Notes: generated by a model not told the origin, from the sequence alone. A stretch of DNA of 13,614 nt from Candidatus Brocadiia bacterium (GCA_013360825.1 JABWAY010000079.1:1-13614); one strand, 5' to 3'. Positions 6,707 to 13,614 are shown, numbered from the stretch's first letter. Made by a program: numbers and translations.

Positions 6707-7045
6707 ATGGCGGACAGGCCCCGGAACTGGAAGGAGTGGTTCGCGAACGCCTTCTCCACCGACGGCGATGCCGGGCCGCTGGACGGGAAGGAGCAGGAGC
6801 TGCTGGAGAAGGTGGCGCGGGGGGTGGTTGCGCGGGGGATGACGGCGCCCGCGCTGCTGTTTCTGGAGTCGATGCGGCCGGTTTCGTACCTGAGCGGCCA
6901 GACCCTGCTGTTTTTCGGGCCGATGCTGGAGCTGGTGCTGAAACGCGAGGAGGTGGAGCGGGCCTCGCGTCTGCTGGAGAGGCGGGATGTGCTGGAGATG
7001 ATCGCGGTGCGGATCGAGGCGCTGGAGGCGGAGAAGCGTGGCTGA
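6707..7045 (+). CDS. Small cytoplasmic operon-leader protein of unknown function
   Basis: The 112-residue protein has no signal peptide. It is mostly helical: WKEWFANAF, a GPLDGKEQELLEKVARGVV helix, a hydrophobic core segment ARGMTAPALLFLESMRPV with SYLSGQTLLFFGPML after it, then an amphipathic charged C-terminus rich in Glu and Arg (VLKREEVERASRLLERRDV). The core segment resembles a small protein I recall next to MutL-like ATPases in other bacteria, where a 'TAPAxxFLES' motif is conserved. That recollection needs a search. The start at 6707 follows GGGGGGAAA at a good spacing; the longer upstream frame covers the promoter and is rejected. It overlaps the ATPase gene by 8 nt, which suggests coupled synthesis and a direct partner role. 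The hydrophobic segment may let it dock on the membrane. Confidence 0.72.
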   Translation: MADRPRNWKEWFANAFSTDGDAGPLDGKEQELLEKVARGVVARGMTAPALLFLESMRPVSYLSGQTLLFFGPMLELVLKREEVERASRLLERRDVLEMIAVRIEALEAEKRG

Positions 7046-8837
7046 CCGGCCGTTGAACGTGGTGATCGCGACCGACTGCGGGTCGACGACGACGAAGGCG
7101 ATCCTCATCGAGAAGGTGGGGGACGTCTATCGCCAGACATTCCGCGGCGAGGCGCCGACGACGGTGGAGGCTCCCTTTGAGGACGTGACCAAAGGGGTCC
7201 TGAACGCGATCCAGGAGGTGGAGGAGCTCTCCGGGCGGAAGATCCTGGACGGGGAGAAGATCATCACGCCGAACGACGGGAAGGTCGGCGTGGACATCTA
7301 CGTGTCGACGTCGAGCGCGGGCGGCGGGCTCCAGATGATGGTGGCGGGGGCCGTGGCGGCGATGACGGGGGAGAGCGCCCAGCGGTGCGCGCTGGGGGGC
7401 GGGGCGATCGTGATGGACGTGCTGGCCTCGAACGACGGGCGCGCGGGGTACGAGAAGATCGAGCGGATCCGGCAGCTGAGGCCGGACATGATTCTCCTGT
7501 CCGGCGGGACGGACGGCGGGACGGTGACGCACGTCGTGGAGATGGGGGAGTACATCGCCGCGGCGGACCCGAAGCCGCGCCTGGGGATCGGGTATCAGCT
7601 CCCGGTGATCTACGCCGGAAACAAGGACGCGCGGCCGCGGATCCAGGAGATCCTGGGGAGCCGCTTCGCCCTCGACATCGCCGACAACATCCGGCCGACG
7701 CTCGAGCGTGAGAATCTGATGCCCGCGCGGCACCGGATCCACGATCTGTTCCTCGAGCACGTGATGCAGCAGGCGCCGGGGTACAAGAAGCTGATCGCCA
7801 TGTGCGGGGCGCCGATCATCCCGACGCCGGCGGCGGTGGGCGACATCATCGAGAGGGTCGCGAAGAAGGAGCAGATCAACGTTCTCGGGGTCGACATCGG
7901 GGGGGCGACGACGGACGTCTTCTCCGTCTTCCAGAAGGTCTTCAACCGTACGGTGAGCGCCAACCTCGGGATGTCGTACTCGATTTCGAATGTCCTGGCT
8001 GAGGCGGGGCTCGAGAACATCCTCCGCTGGGTGCCCATCGAGCTGGACGAGCAGGACCTGCGGAACCGGATCAAGAACAAGATGATCCGCCCCACGACCA
8101 TTCCCTTCACGGTCGACGAACTCATGATCGAGCAGGCGATCGCGCGCGAGGCGCTGCGCCTCGCCCTCGACCAGCACAAGCTCCTGGCGGTGGGGCTGAA
8201 AGGGGTGCAGCAGGAGCGTTCGATCAGCGACGCGTTCGAGCAGAAGGCGAGCGGGCAGTCGCTGATCAACATGATGGACCTGAACCTCGTGATCGGGTCG
8301 GGGGGGATCCTGTCGCACGCGCCGCGCCGCGTGCAGTCGATGGTGATGATGACGGATTCCTACCAGCTGGAGGGGATCACGCGCCTCGCGGTGGACTCGA
8401 TCTTCATGATGCCGCACCTGGGGGTGCTCGCGACCGTGAACGAAAAGGCCGCGACGGACGCGTTCGAGCACGACTGCATGGTTTACCTCGGGACCTGCAT
8501 CGCCCCGGTCGGGCAGGGAAAGCCGGGGGAGAAATGCCTGGAGATCCGGCTGGCGGGAGACGGGCTGAACTTCAGCGAGTCGATCCCGGTCGGGGAGCTC
8601 AAGCTGCTCAAGCTGGAGGTCGGGAAGTCGGCGAAGATGGACGCGACGCCGGCGAAGGGGTTCGACCTGGGCGCGGGGAAGGGGAAGGCGCTGTCGGCGA
8701 CGATCCACGGCGGCGTCGGCGGGGTGCTGATCGACACGCGCGGGCGGCCGCTGCAGCTCCCGGCGGACCGGAAGGCGCGGGTGGGGCTTCTGAGGAAGTG
8801 GTCCCGGGCGCTGGACCTTTACCCGGAGGTGCGCTGA
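7038..8837 (+). CDS. GlmL/MutL-family ASKHA ATPase with C-terminal extension
   Basis: This 599-residue protein has an actin/Hsp70-type nucleotide-binding core. Phosphate-1 is ATDCGSTTTK (D13, G15-K20), phosphate-2 is VDIGGATTD (D286, G288-D293) and the adenosine motif is IGSGG (419-423). LLSGGTDGG (153-161) is characteristic of the 'glutamate mutase L' (Pfam MutL) family, whose type member lies between the subunits of cobalamin-dependent glutamate mutase and may act as a reactivator. Here no mutase subunit or B12-binding protein is nearby, and the protein is more than 100 residues longer than GlmL. The extra part (about 465-599) looks beta-rich and ends in GVLIDTRGRPLQLP. The GTG start at 7038 overlaps the previous gene; GGAG lies 5 nt ahead. 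It is likely a cytoplasmic ATPase driving or assembling the membrane proteins encoded downstream. It is unrelated to DNA-repair MutL. Confidence 0.88.
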   Translation: MADRPLNVVIATDCGSTTTKAILIEKVGDVYRQTFRGEAPTTVEAPFEDVTKGVLNAIQEVEELSGRKILDGEKIITPNDGKVGVDIYVSTSSAGGGLQMMVAGAVAAMTGESAQRCALGGGAIVMDVLASNDGRAGYEKIERIRQLRPDMILLSGGTDGGTVTHVVEMGEYIAAADPKPRLGIGYQLPVIYAGNKDARPRIQEILGSRFALDIADNIRPTLERENLMPARHRIHDLFLEHVMQQAPGYKKLIAMCGAPIIPTPAAVGDIIERVAKKEQINVLGVDIGGATTDVFSVFQKVFNRTVSANLGMSYSISNVLAEAGLENILRWVPIELDEQDLRNRIKNKMIRPTTIPFTVDELMIEQAIAREALRLALDQHKLLAVGLKGVQQERSISDAFEQKASGQSLINMMDLNLVIGSGGILSHAPRRVQSMVMMTDSYQLEGITRLAVDSIFMMPHLGVLATVNEKAATDAFEHDCMVYLGTCIAPVGQGKPGEKCLEIRLAGDGLNFSESIPVGELKLLKLEVGKSAKMDATPAKGFDLGAGKGKALSATIHGGVGGVLIDTRGRPLQLPADRKARVGLLRKWSRALDLYPEVR

Positions 8838-9958
8838 TGGCACACGCCTACACGCCGGGGCTGCGGGTGACGCGGTCGGCGCTGATCCGGAAGCGGCGGA
8901 TCCTGCCGATCAAGGGGACGCTGCTGGTCGCCGAGGGGCAGACGGTGACGGCGACGGACATTGTCGCGCGGGCGGAGATCCCGGGGCGGGTCCACGCGGT
9001 CAACATCGTGAACAAGCTGTCGATCGAGGCGGGCGAGACGACGCGGTACATGAAGAAGAAGGCGGGAGACGAGGTCAGGAAGGACGAGACGATCGCGGAG
9101 AACAACCCGCTGATCAAGTGGTTCAAGTCGGCGGTGCCGTCGCCGATCGACGGGAAGGTCGAGAGCGTCTCGGACGTGACCGGTCAGGTGCTCCTCCGGG
9201 AGCCGCCGAAGCCGCTCAACCTGGCGGCGTATGTCGACGGGACGGTCGTGGAGGTGATTCCCGGGGAGGGGGTCGTGGTCGAGACGCATGCCGCGTTCGC
9301 GCAGGGGATTTTCGGGATCGGCGGGGAGACGGTGGGGCATCTCGAGACGATCGTGGCGTCGCCGGACGTGGACCTCAAGCCGGGGGACCTGCGGCCGGAG
9401 CACGCGGGGAAGATCCTGATCGGCGGGGCGCACGCGTCGATGCCGGTGATCCGGCGGGCGATCGAGGTGAAGGCGGCGGCGATCGTGATCGGCGGGATCC
9501 ACGACAAGGACCTGCGCGAGATTCTGGGGAAGGACCTCGGCGTCGCGATCACGGGGACGGAGAACGTCGGCATTACGTTGATCATCACCGAGGGCTTCGG
9601 TAGCATCCCGATGGCCCAGAAGACGTTCGAGCTTCTGCAGAGTCTGAAGGGGCGCAAGGCGTCGTGCAGCGGGGCGACGCAGATCCGCGCGGGCGTCATC
9701 CGGCCCGAGATCGTGATCCCGACGGACGCGCCGGCCGGAGCGGGGGGGAAGGAAGGGGAGAAGGAAGGCATGAAGCCCGGGGATCCCGTGCGCATCATCC
9801 GCGAGCCGATGTTCGGCCGACTGGGGACGATCCAGTCCCTCCCGCCCGATCTCACGAAGATCCCGACGGAGTCGCATGTGCGCGTGCTGGTCGTGCGCTT
9901 TTCCGACGGCTCGACGGCGACGGTCCCGCGCACGAACGTGGAGTCGATCGAAAGCTGA
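8837..9958 (+). CDS. Barrel-sandwich/alpha-beta/KOW three-domain protein
   Basis: The 373-residue soluble protein has three visible parts. Residues about 20-155 resemble a barrel-sandwich hybrid, as in RnfC or biotinyl-type domains, with paired Gly-turn strands (LPIKGTLLVAEGQTV, AVPSPIDGKVESVSDVTGQV, AYVDGTVVEVIPGEGVVVE). No lipoyl or biotinyl lysine motif is seen. Residues about 160-305 form an alpha/beta domain with ILIGGAHAS, AIVIGGIHD and ITEGFG, ending ASCSGATQIRAGVIRPE. After a Gly/Lys linker, residues about 315-373 are a KOW-type beta-barrel (GDPVRIIREPMFGRLGTIQ, then VRFSDGSTATVPRTNVE). KOW domains usually bind RNA or proteins in transcription and translation factors. The ATG overlaps the ATPase stop (TGATG) behind an excellent GGAGG at 7 nt. 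An adaptor between the ATPase and membrane components is my inference. Confidence 0.8.
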   Translation: MAHAYTPGLRVTRSALIRKRRILPIKGTLLVAEGQTVTATDIVARAEIPGRVHAVNIVNKLSIEAGETTRYMKKKAGDEVRKDETIAENNPLIKWFKSAVPSPIDGKVESVSDVTGQVLLREPPKPLNLAAYVDGTVVEVIPGEGVVVETHAAFAQGIFGIGGETVGHLETIVASPDVDLKPGDLRPEHAGKILIGGAHASMPVIRRAIEVKAAAIVIGGIHDKDLREILGKDLGVAITGTENVGITLIITEGFGSIPMAQKTFELLQSLKGRKASCSGATQIRAGVIRPEIVIPTDAPAGAGGKEGEKEGMKPGDPVRIIREPMFGRLGTIQSLPPDLTKIPTESHVRVLVVRFSDGSTATVPRTNVESIES

Positions 9959-11235
9959 TGCGTCTCGCCGCCACGCTGCTGATCCTCGCCGCCTGCGCTG
10001 CGGCCGCTTCCGCCCAGGAGTCGGGGGCGCTCGCTCCCCCGCTCGACCTCCGGATCGAGGACAGCGGGGAAGACAACGGCGTCGGCATCGACGTGACCTG
10101 GCGGCGGATGGAGTACGACGCGAAGGCGACCTACACGGTGCTGGTCGCCCTTGCGAAGGACGGGCCCTGGCACGAGGCGGCGAAAGAGCCCGGGGCGGGC
10201 GGCGTGAAGGCCGACGAGCCGCTGCCGTGGTGGGCGTGGAGCAGCGACCTGGACACGCGGCTGATCCGGGTGACGAAGCGCGATTCCCTCGCCGGGCCGC
10301 AGCCTCTCCTTCCCGAGGAGAACCCGGCGACGAAGTTCCGGGCGAAGACGCCGGAGTACTGGTGGAAGGTGGTGGTGGCGACCGAGGACGGGCTGCGGTG
10401 GGAGTCGCAGCCGGTCCAGGTGACGCCGACGGGGAACTTTTTCGCATGGTCGAAGCTGAACACGTTCCTGTACATGGGAGCGTTCACGGGAATCCTGGTC
10501 GTCTACATCGGCGTGGCGCGCAAGCGGACGCTCTGGATCCGCCGGATCGCGGGGCTGGATGCGGTGGACGAGGCGGTCGGCCGCGCGACCGAAATGGGAA
10601 AGCCGGTCTACTACATGACCGGGCGCGACACGATCACGACGGTGAGCACCGTGGCCGCGACCCTGATCCTGGGCGAAATCGCCAAGAAGGTGGCGGCCTA
10701 CGACACGCAGCTCAAGGTCCCGCACACCGACGCGATCGTCATGGCGGTCTGCCAGGAAATCACGCGCGAGGCGTACATCTCGGCCGGGCGCCCCGACGCC
10801 TTCCGCGAGGACTCGAACTTCTTCGTCACCGACGACCAGTTCGGATACACGGCGGCGGTGGACGGGATGATGGTCCGCGAGAAGCCGGCGGCCTGCTTCT
10901 ACATGGGGTATTACTACGCGGAATCCCTCCTCCTCGCCGAAACCGGCGCCTCCACGGGCGCCATCCAGATCGCCGGGACCGACGCCGACGCCCAGCTTCC
11001 GTTCTTCTTCACCGCCTGCGACTACACGCTGATCGGCGAGGAGCTGTACGCCGCCGGCGCCTACCTGTCGAAGGAGCCCGTCCTCGTCGGCACGCTCCGC
11101 GGACAGGACATCGGCAAGGCCGTCCTGCTCTTCATGATCCTTATCGGCGCCGTCCTCACAACCCTCGGGCAGTGGGGCGGCCTCGGCATGTCCTCGTTCG
11201 TGCGCAGCGTCGTCGAGCTGTTCAAGGCCTACTAA
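9958..11235 (+). CDS. DUF6754-type membrane protein with Fn3-like ectodomain
   Basis: This 425-residue protein has a signal peptide at 1-19 (ending AAASA, then QES), an Fn3-like ectodomain (about 25-160, opening PPLDLRIEDSGEDN and containing YWWKVVVATEDG), a membrane segment at about 169-188 followed by the basic ARKRTLWIRR, a large conserved core (about 195-385) and a second membrane segment at 388-408. By the positive-inside rule the core is cytoplasmic. It carries strongly patterned motifs (MTGRDTITT, VAAYDTQLKVPHTDAIV, MGYYYAESLLLAETG, QIAGTDADAQLPFF, CDYTLIGEELYAAGAYLS). These match my memory of Pfam DUF6754, whose function is unknown to me. The ATG at 9958 overlaps the previous stop (TGATG), with no strong ribosome site, so translational coupling is likely. 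The core would face the ATPase and KOW protein. Confidence 0.82.
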   Translation: MRLAATLLILAACAAAASAQESGALAPPLDLRIEDSGEDNGVGIDVTWRRMEYDAKATYTVLVALAKDGPWHEAAKEPGAGGVKADEPLPWWAWSSDLDTRLIRVTKRDSLAGPQPLLPEENPATKFRAKTPEYWWKVVVATEDGLRWESQPVQVTPTGNFFAWSKLNTFLYMGAFTGILVVYIGVARKRTLWIRRIAGLDAVDEAVGRATEMGKPVYYMTGRDTITTVSTVAATLILGEIAKKVAAYDTQLKVPHTDAIVMAVCQEITREAYISAGRPDAFREDSNFFVTDDQFGYTAAVDGMMVREKPAACFYMGYYYAESLLLAETGASTGAIQIAGTDADAQLPFFFTACDYTLIGEELYAAGAYLSKEPVLVGTLRGQDIGKAVLLFMILIGAVLTTLGQWGGLGMSSFVRSVVELFKAY

Positions 11236-12225
11236 ATGATCTTCCTCAAGCGCCAGTTCCCGCTGCTCATCTGCTTCGCGATCGGCGTCGCGATGGCGCT
11301 GCAGTACTACGTCCCGACGACGCTGGGGCAGAAGCTCGCGAGCCAGACGTCCGACTGGTACATCATCATCACGATTTTCGCCTCGTTCCTCGGGTTCGGG
11401 AGCGTGGCGAGCGTGCACTGGCGGAAGGTGAACGCCAGGCGGCCCGGGTGGGGATACAGCGCGCTCGTGTTCGTCGGGATCGTCCTGATGCTAGGCGCCG
11501 GAATCATCTCCGAAGGCAAACCCACGACCGAGCGGGCGCACGACGAGCAGGGGACGGAACTGCCCCCGGTGGACGAACGGGACGCGTCCGGGGTGCTCCT
11601 CAAACGGACGATCGCGACCGAGCGGATCATCCCCGACCTGGTCTCGAAGGAGATCGTCGAGGAGACCGCCGCCCCGCCGCCGCCGAAGACGTTCAAGGTG
11701 CTGGAACTCGTGATCGAGTATGCGCCGGACGGCAGGGTGACGAAGGCCACGGAGACGAAGTACAGCCGGTCGGGGGCGGTGCTGCTGAAACGGGACCGCG
11801 ATATCTCGAAGGAAGGCGCGCTGCTGCCGCTCGAGGGCGAGCCGACGTCGTTCGGCTGGATGTACCAGAACATGCTGAACCCGCTTCAGTCGACCATGTT
11901 CGCGATGCTCGGGTTCTACATCGCGTCGGCGGCGTTCCGGTCGTTCCGGGCGAAGTCGTTCCACTCGGGGCTGCTCCTGGTCACCGCGCTGGTCGTGCTG
12001 ATCGGCAATGTTCCCTTCACCAACCACATCTGGTCGGAGTGGTTCGGGATTCACCACCTGCGCGGGGTCCGGCTGGAGATGCCGGACATCGTCGGATGGC
12101 TGATGAACACGCCGAACACCGCCGCGCGACGCGGCGTCGGCTTCGGCGTCGCGCTCGGCATCATCGCGACGTCGCTCAAGATCATCTTCGGGATCGAGCG
12201 GGCGTATCTCGGGGGGGGCGACTAG
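11236..12225 (+). CDS. Six-TM membrane protein with large extracytoplasmic insert
   Basis: The 329-residue protein starts at the base right after the preceding stop. Predicted membrane segments are at about 8-27, 41-61, 72-91, 218-236, 244-262 and 300-318. Between segments 3 and 4 lies a charged region of about 125 residues with a polyproline APPPP and a beta-looking part (VIEYAPDGRVTKATETKYS, then SGAVLLKRDRD). The basic N-terminus (FLKRQ) places this insert outside the membrane. Other notable pieces are WMYQNMLNPLQSTMFAMLGF, the SAAFRSFRAKS loop, VPFTNHIW, and WLMNTPNTAARRGVGFGVALG near the C-terminus. The last looks like a conserved signature. No transporter or enzyme family is recognised. 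The tight position in the operon suggests a structural or channel-like subunit of the same complex. Confidence 0.78.
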   Translation: MIFLKRQFPLLICFAIGVAMALQYYVPTTLGQKLASQTSDWYIIITIFASFLGFGSVASVHWRKVNARRPGWGYSALVFVGIVLMLGAGIISEGKPTTERAHDEQGTELPPVDERDASGVLLKRTIATERIIPDLVSKEIVEETAAPPPPKTFKVLELVIEYAPDGRVTKATETKYSRSGAVLLKRDRDISKEGALLPLEGEPTSFGWMYQNMLNPLQSTMFAMLGFYIASAAFRSFRAKSFHSGLLLVTALVVLIGNVPFTNHIWSEWFGIHHLRGVRLEMPDIVGWLMNTPNTAARRGVGFGVALGIIATSLKIIFGIERAYLGGGD

Positions 12226-12228
12226 GCC

Positions 12229-13071
12229 ATGGACGCCTTTTTCCGCCGGATCGTCGCGCTGGACCGCCGCTGGATCTTCCTGGTCCTGCTGGTCACGCTG
12301 TTCGCGCCGATCGCCTGCCCGCTCAACCTGAGCGGGCTCAAGGCGTCCCCGGGCGTGAGCGCGATGTACAACCACGTCGAGGGGATGAAGGAAGGGCAGA
12401 CGATTCTGGTCTCGTTCGACTTCGACCCGGCCTCGGCGCCCGAGCTGGAGCCGATGGCGATCGGCATCATGCGGCACGCCTTCCGCAAGAAGCTGAAGGT
12501 CGTGGCGATGGGGCTCTGGGTGACCGGGCTCACGCTCGAGAAGAAGATCGTGGAGGAGGCGGCCGCGGAGGCAAAGGCCGTCTACGGCGTCGACTATGTG
12601 AATCTCGGGTGGAAGCCGGGAAGCGTGGCGGTCATCACGGGGATGGGCGAGGACATCTACAGCACCTTCCCGACCGATACCAAGGGGTCCGCGGTGGGGA
12701 CGATCCCGCTCATGAAGGATCTCCGCCGGCTCAAGGACTTCGACCTGGTGGTGTCGATTGCGGCGGGGACGCCCGGGATCGACACGTGGATTGCCTACGG
12801 CGCCGACAAGTACAAGTTCAAAATCGGCGGCGGCACGACCGCCGTTCAGTCGCCTGCCATGGCCGTGTACCTGCAGGCCGGCCAGCTGGTCGGCCTGATT
12901 CCGGCCATGCGCGGCGCGGCCGAGTATGAATTCCTGCTCGACCGGCCCGGGACCGGTACGAAGGGAGTGGACGCGATCTCGCTCGGCCACTACCTGATCG
13001 TCGCCCTGATCCTCCTGGGAAATCTGGCCTGGTTCGTGACGCGGCGGAATGCCGCGGGGGTGAAGGCATGA
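12229..13071 (+). CDS. Membrane-anchored alpha/beta protein, TM at both ends
   Basis: The 280-residue protein begins 3 nt after the previous stop. A first membrane segment (about 15-33, after the basic FFRRIVALDRR) and a last one (about 254-272, followed by TRR) bracket an alpha/beta domain of about 215 residues, which should face outside. The domain has alternating strands and helices: GQTILVSFDFDPASAPELEP, KLKVVAMGLWVTG, YGVDYVNLGWKPGS, FDLVVSIAAGTPGIDTWIAYG, and SPAMAVYLQAGQLVGLIPAMRG before a helix AAEYEFLL. I recall similar sequences in thermophilic and planctomycete genomes without a function. No catalytic motif is evident; the fold pattern could suit binding of a small molecule or a partner. 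The stop overlaps the next start (ATGA). It probably forms the outer part of the complex. Confidence 0.78.
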   Translation: MDAFFRRIVALDRRWIFLVLLVTLFAPIACPLNLSGLKASPGVSAMYNHVEGMKEGQTILVSFDFDPASAPELEPMAIGIMRHAFRKKLKVVAMGLWVTGLTLEKKIVEEAAAEAKAVYGVDYVNLGWKPGSVAVITGMGEDIYSTFPTDTKGSAVGTIPLMKDLRRLKDFDLVVSIAAGTPGIDTWIAYGADKYKFKIGGGTTAVQSPAMAVYLQAGQLVGLIPAMRGAAEYEFLLDRPGTGTKGVDAISLGHYLIVALILLGNLAWFVTRRNAAGVKA

Positions 13072-13614
13072 GCGAAATCCTCGGGATGTGGGTCGCGGCC
13101 GGCATGACCCTGTTCATGTTCTCGTTCCTCTACAAGGACAACCCCTTCTACAAGGTCGGGGAACACCTCTTCGTCGGCGTCACCATCGGGTACACGATCA
13201 TCACGCTCTGGTATGAGTCGTGGCTGCCGAAGGTCTGGCGCATCGTCCATCCCGAGGCGGAGGCGTGGTTCGAGAACCGGGAGTGGTGGCTGCTCATTTT
13301 CCCGGTCCTGCTCGGGGTCATGGTGCTGACGCGGTTCGTCCCGAAATGGGCCTGGATGTCACGCTGGACGTTCGCGTTCATCGTCGGGTACGGCTCCGGG
13401 CTGGCGATTCCGGCGACGTTCGCGACCTCGATCCAGAAACAGGCGGTCGGCACCGTCAAGCCGCTCCTGACCCGCTCTCCCGACGCCGAGGGCTCGGCGA
13501 AGGCGGCCGACGCGGCCGAGGAGGCCCTGAAGAAGCTCGAGGCGTCCGCCGGCTGGGGCGCCCCGGAGACCCGCGCCGCGCGGGTCGAGGCCGAACAGCT
13601 CCGCGCTCTCGCGG
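13068..13614 (+). CDS. Polytopic membrane protein, partial (C-terminus beyond window)
   Basis: The frame opens at an ATG overlapping the preceding stop (ATGA) and stays open for 182 codons to the window edge. Membrane segments are predicted at about 5-21, 33-50, 73-89 and 99-117. The first loop is highly patterned (SFLYKDNPFYKVGEHLFVGV), a motif I recall as recurrent in uncharacterised membrane proteins next to DUF6754 genes. After the fourth segment comes a charged, Ala/Glu-rich region (about 135-182, AADAAEEALKKLEASAG), perhaps a helical extracytoplasmic insert like that in the 11236-12225 protein. Homologues, as I remember them, have further membrane segments, so the gene likely continues. 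Last visible member of the operon. Confidence 0.75.
   Translation, partial: MSEILGMWVAAGMTLFMFSFLYKDNPFYKVGEHLFVGVTIGYTIITLWYESWLPKVWRIVHPEAEAWFENREWWLLIFPVLLGVMVLTRFVPKWAWMSRWTFAFIVGYGSGLAIPATFATSIQKQAVGTVKPLLTRSPDAEGSAKAADAAEEALKKLEASAGWGAPETRAARVEAEQLRALA

Noticed and set aside
7038..8837. DNA mismatch repair MutL.
   Set aside because: The motifs are those of ASKHA ATPases (DxGSTTTK, DIGGATTD, GSGG), not the GHKL motifs of the repair protein; the shared name is a coincidence.
5634..8843. A 1069-codon minus-strand open frame running through the secreted-protein gene and antisense to the ATPase.
   Set aside because: Only the part from 6533 to 5634 has a signal peptide and protein-like composition. 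The rest is Arg/Pro/His-rich shadow of the ATPase and small-protein genes, typical of GC-rich DNA.
9876..12929. A 1017-codon plus-strand open frame overlapping three membrane-protein genes in another frame.
   Set aside because: The composition is Arg/Gly/Asp-rich with no hydrophobic segments, while the alternative frame gives signal peptides and membrane helices with tight start/stop spacing.

Overview
The window is very GC-rich bacterial DNA. It is dense with genes and has Shine-Dalgarno motifs, stop/start overlaps, many signal peptides and several secreted proteins of unknown function. I see no rRNA, tRNA, CRISPR array, transposase or phage gene. The gene style (secreted protease with PsbP-like modules, secreted DUF-type proteins, a large uncharacterised membrane operon) would fit an uncultured Planctomycetota-like or similar deep-branching lineage. 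That placement is inference only; no marker gene is present.

Left part (1-4265). A minus-strand Xaa-Pro aminopeptidase-like gene (M24B family) runs off the left edge. It is divergent from a plus-strand pair: a HAD phosphatase (689-1360) whose stop overlaps the start of a TPR-containing protein (1357-2196). A secreted trypsin/HtrA-type serine protease follows (2259-4265). It has no PDZ domain and carries three C-terminal modules: PsbP-like, NTF2-like, PsbP-like.

Middle part (4266-6533, minus strand). This is a patch of secreted proteins and gene decay. From upstream to downstream it holds an intact secreted protein of unknown function (5634-6533); a Gly/Lys/Pro-rich secreted ORF (5271-5531) separated by one in-frame TGA from a second, compositionally similar ORF (4908-5264); a 26-codon remnant of the 3' end of a paralogue of the 5634-6533 gene (4811-4888, 18 of 25 residues identical); and a 5'-degraded thioredoxin-fold gene (4345-4788).

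Right part (6647-13614, plus strand). This is the striking element. From a canonical promoter (TTGACA, 17 bp, TAGTCT) runs a tightly packed operon of at least seven genes with overlaps or gaps of 0-3 nt. In order they are: a small conserved-looking cytoplasmic protein; a GlmL/'MutL'-family ASKHA ATPase with a C-terminal extension; a beta-barrel-hybrid/alpha-beta/KOW protein; a DUF6754-type membrane protein with a signal peptide and an Fn3-like ectodomain; a six-TM protein with a large extracytoplasmic insert; a two-TM anchored alpha/beta protein; and a four-TM protein that runs off the right edge. No cobalamin-dependent mutase subunit is present in the window, so the 'glutamate mutase L' label probably misleads. 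I interpret the operon as an uncharacterised envelope complex: an actin-fold ATPase and a KOW protein on the cytoplasmic side, coupled to four membrane proteins.
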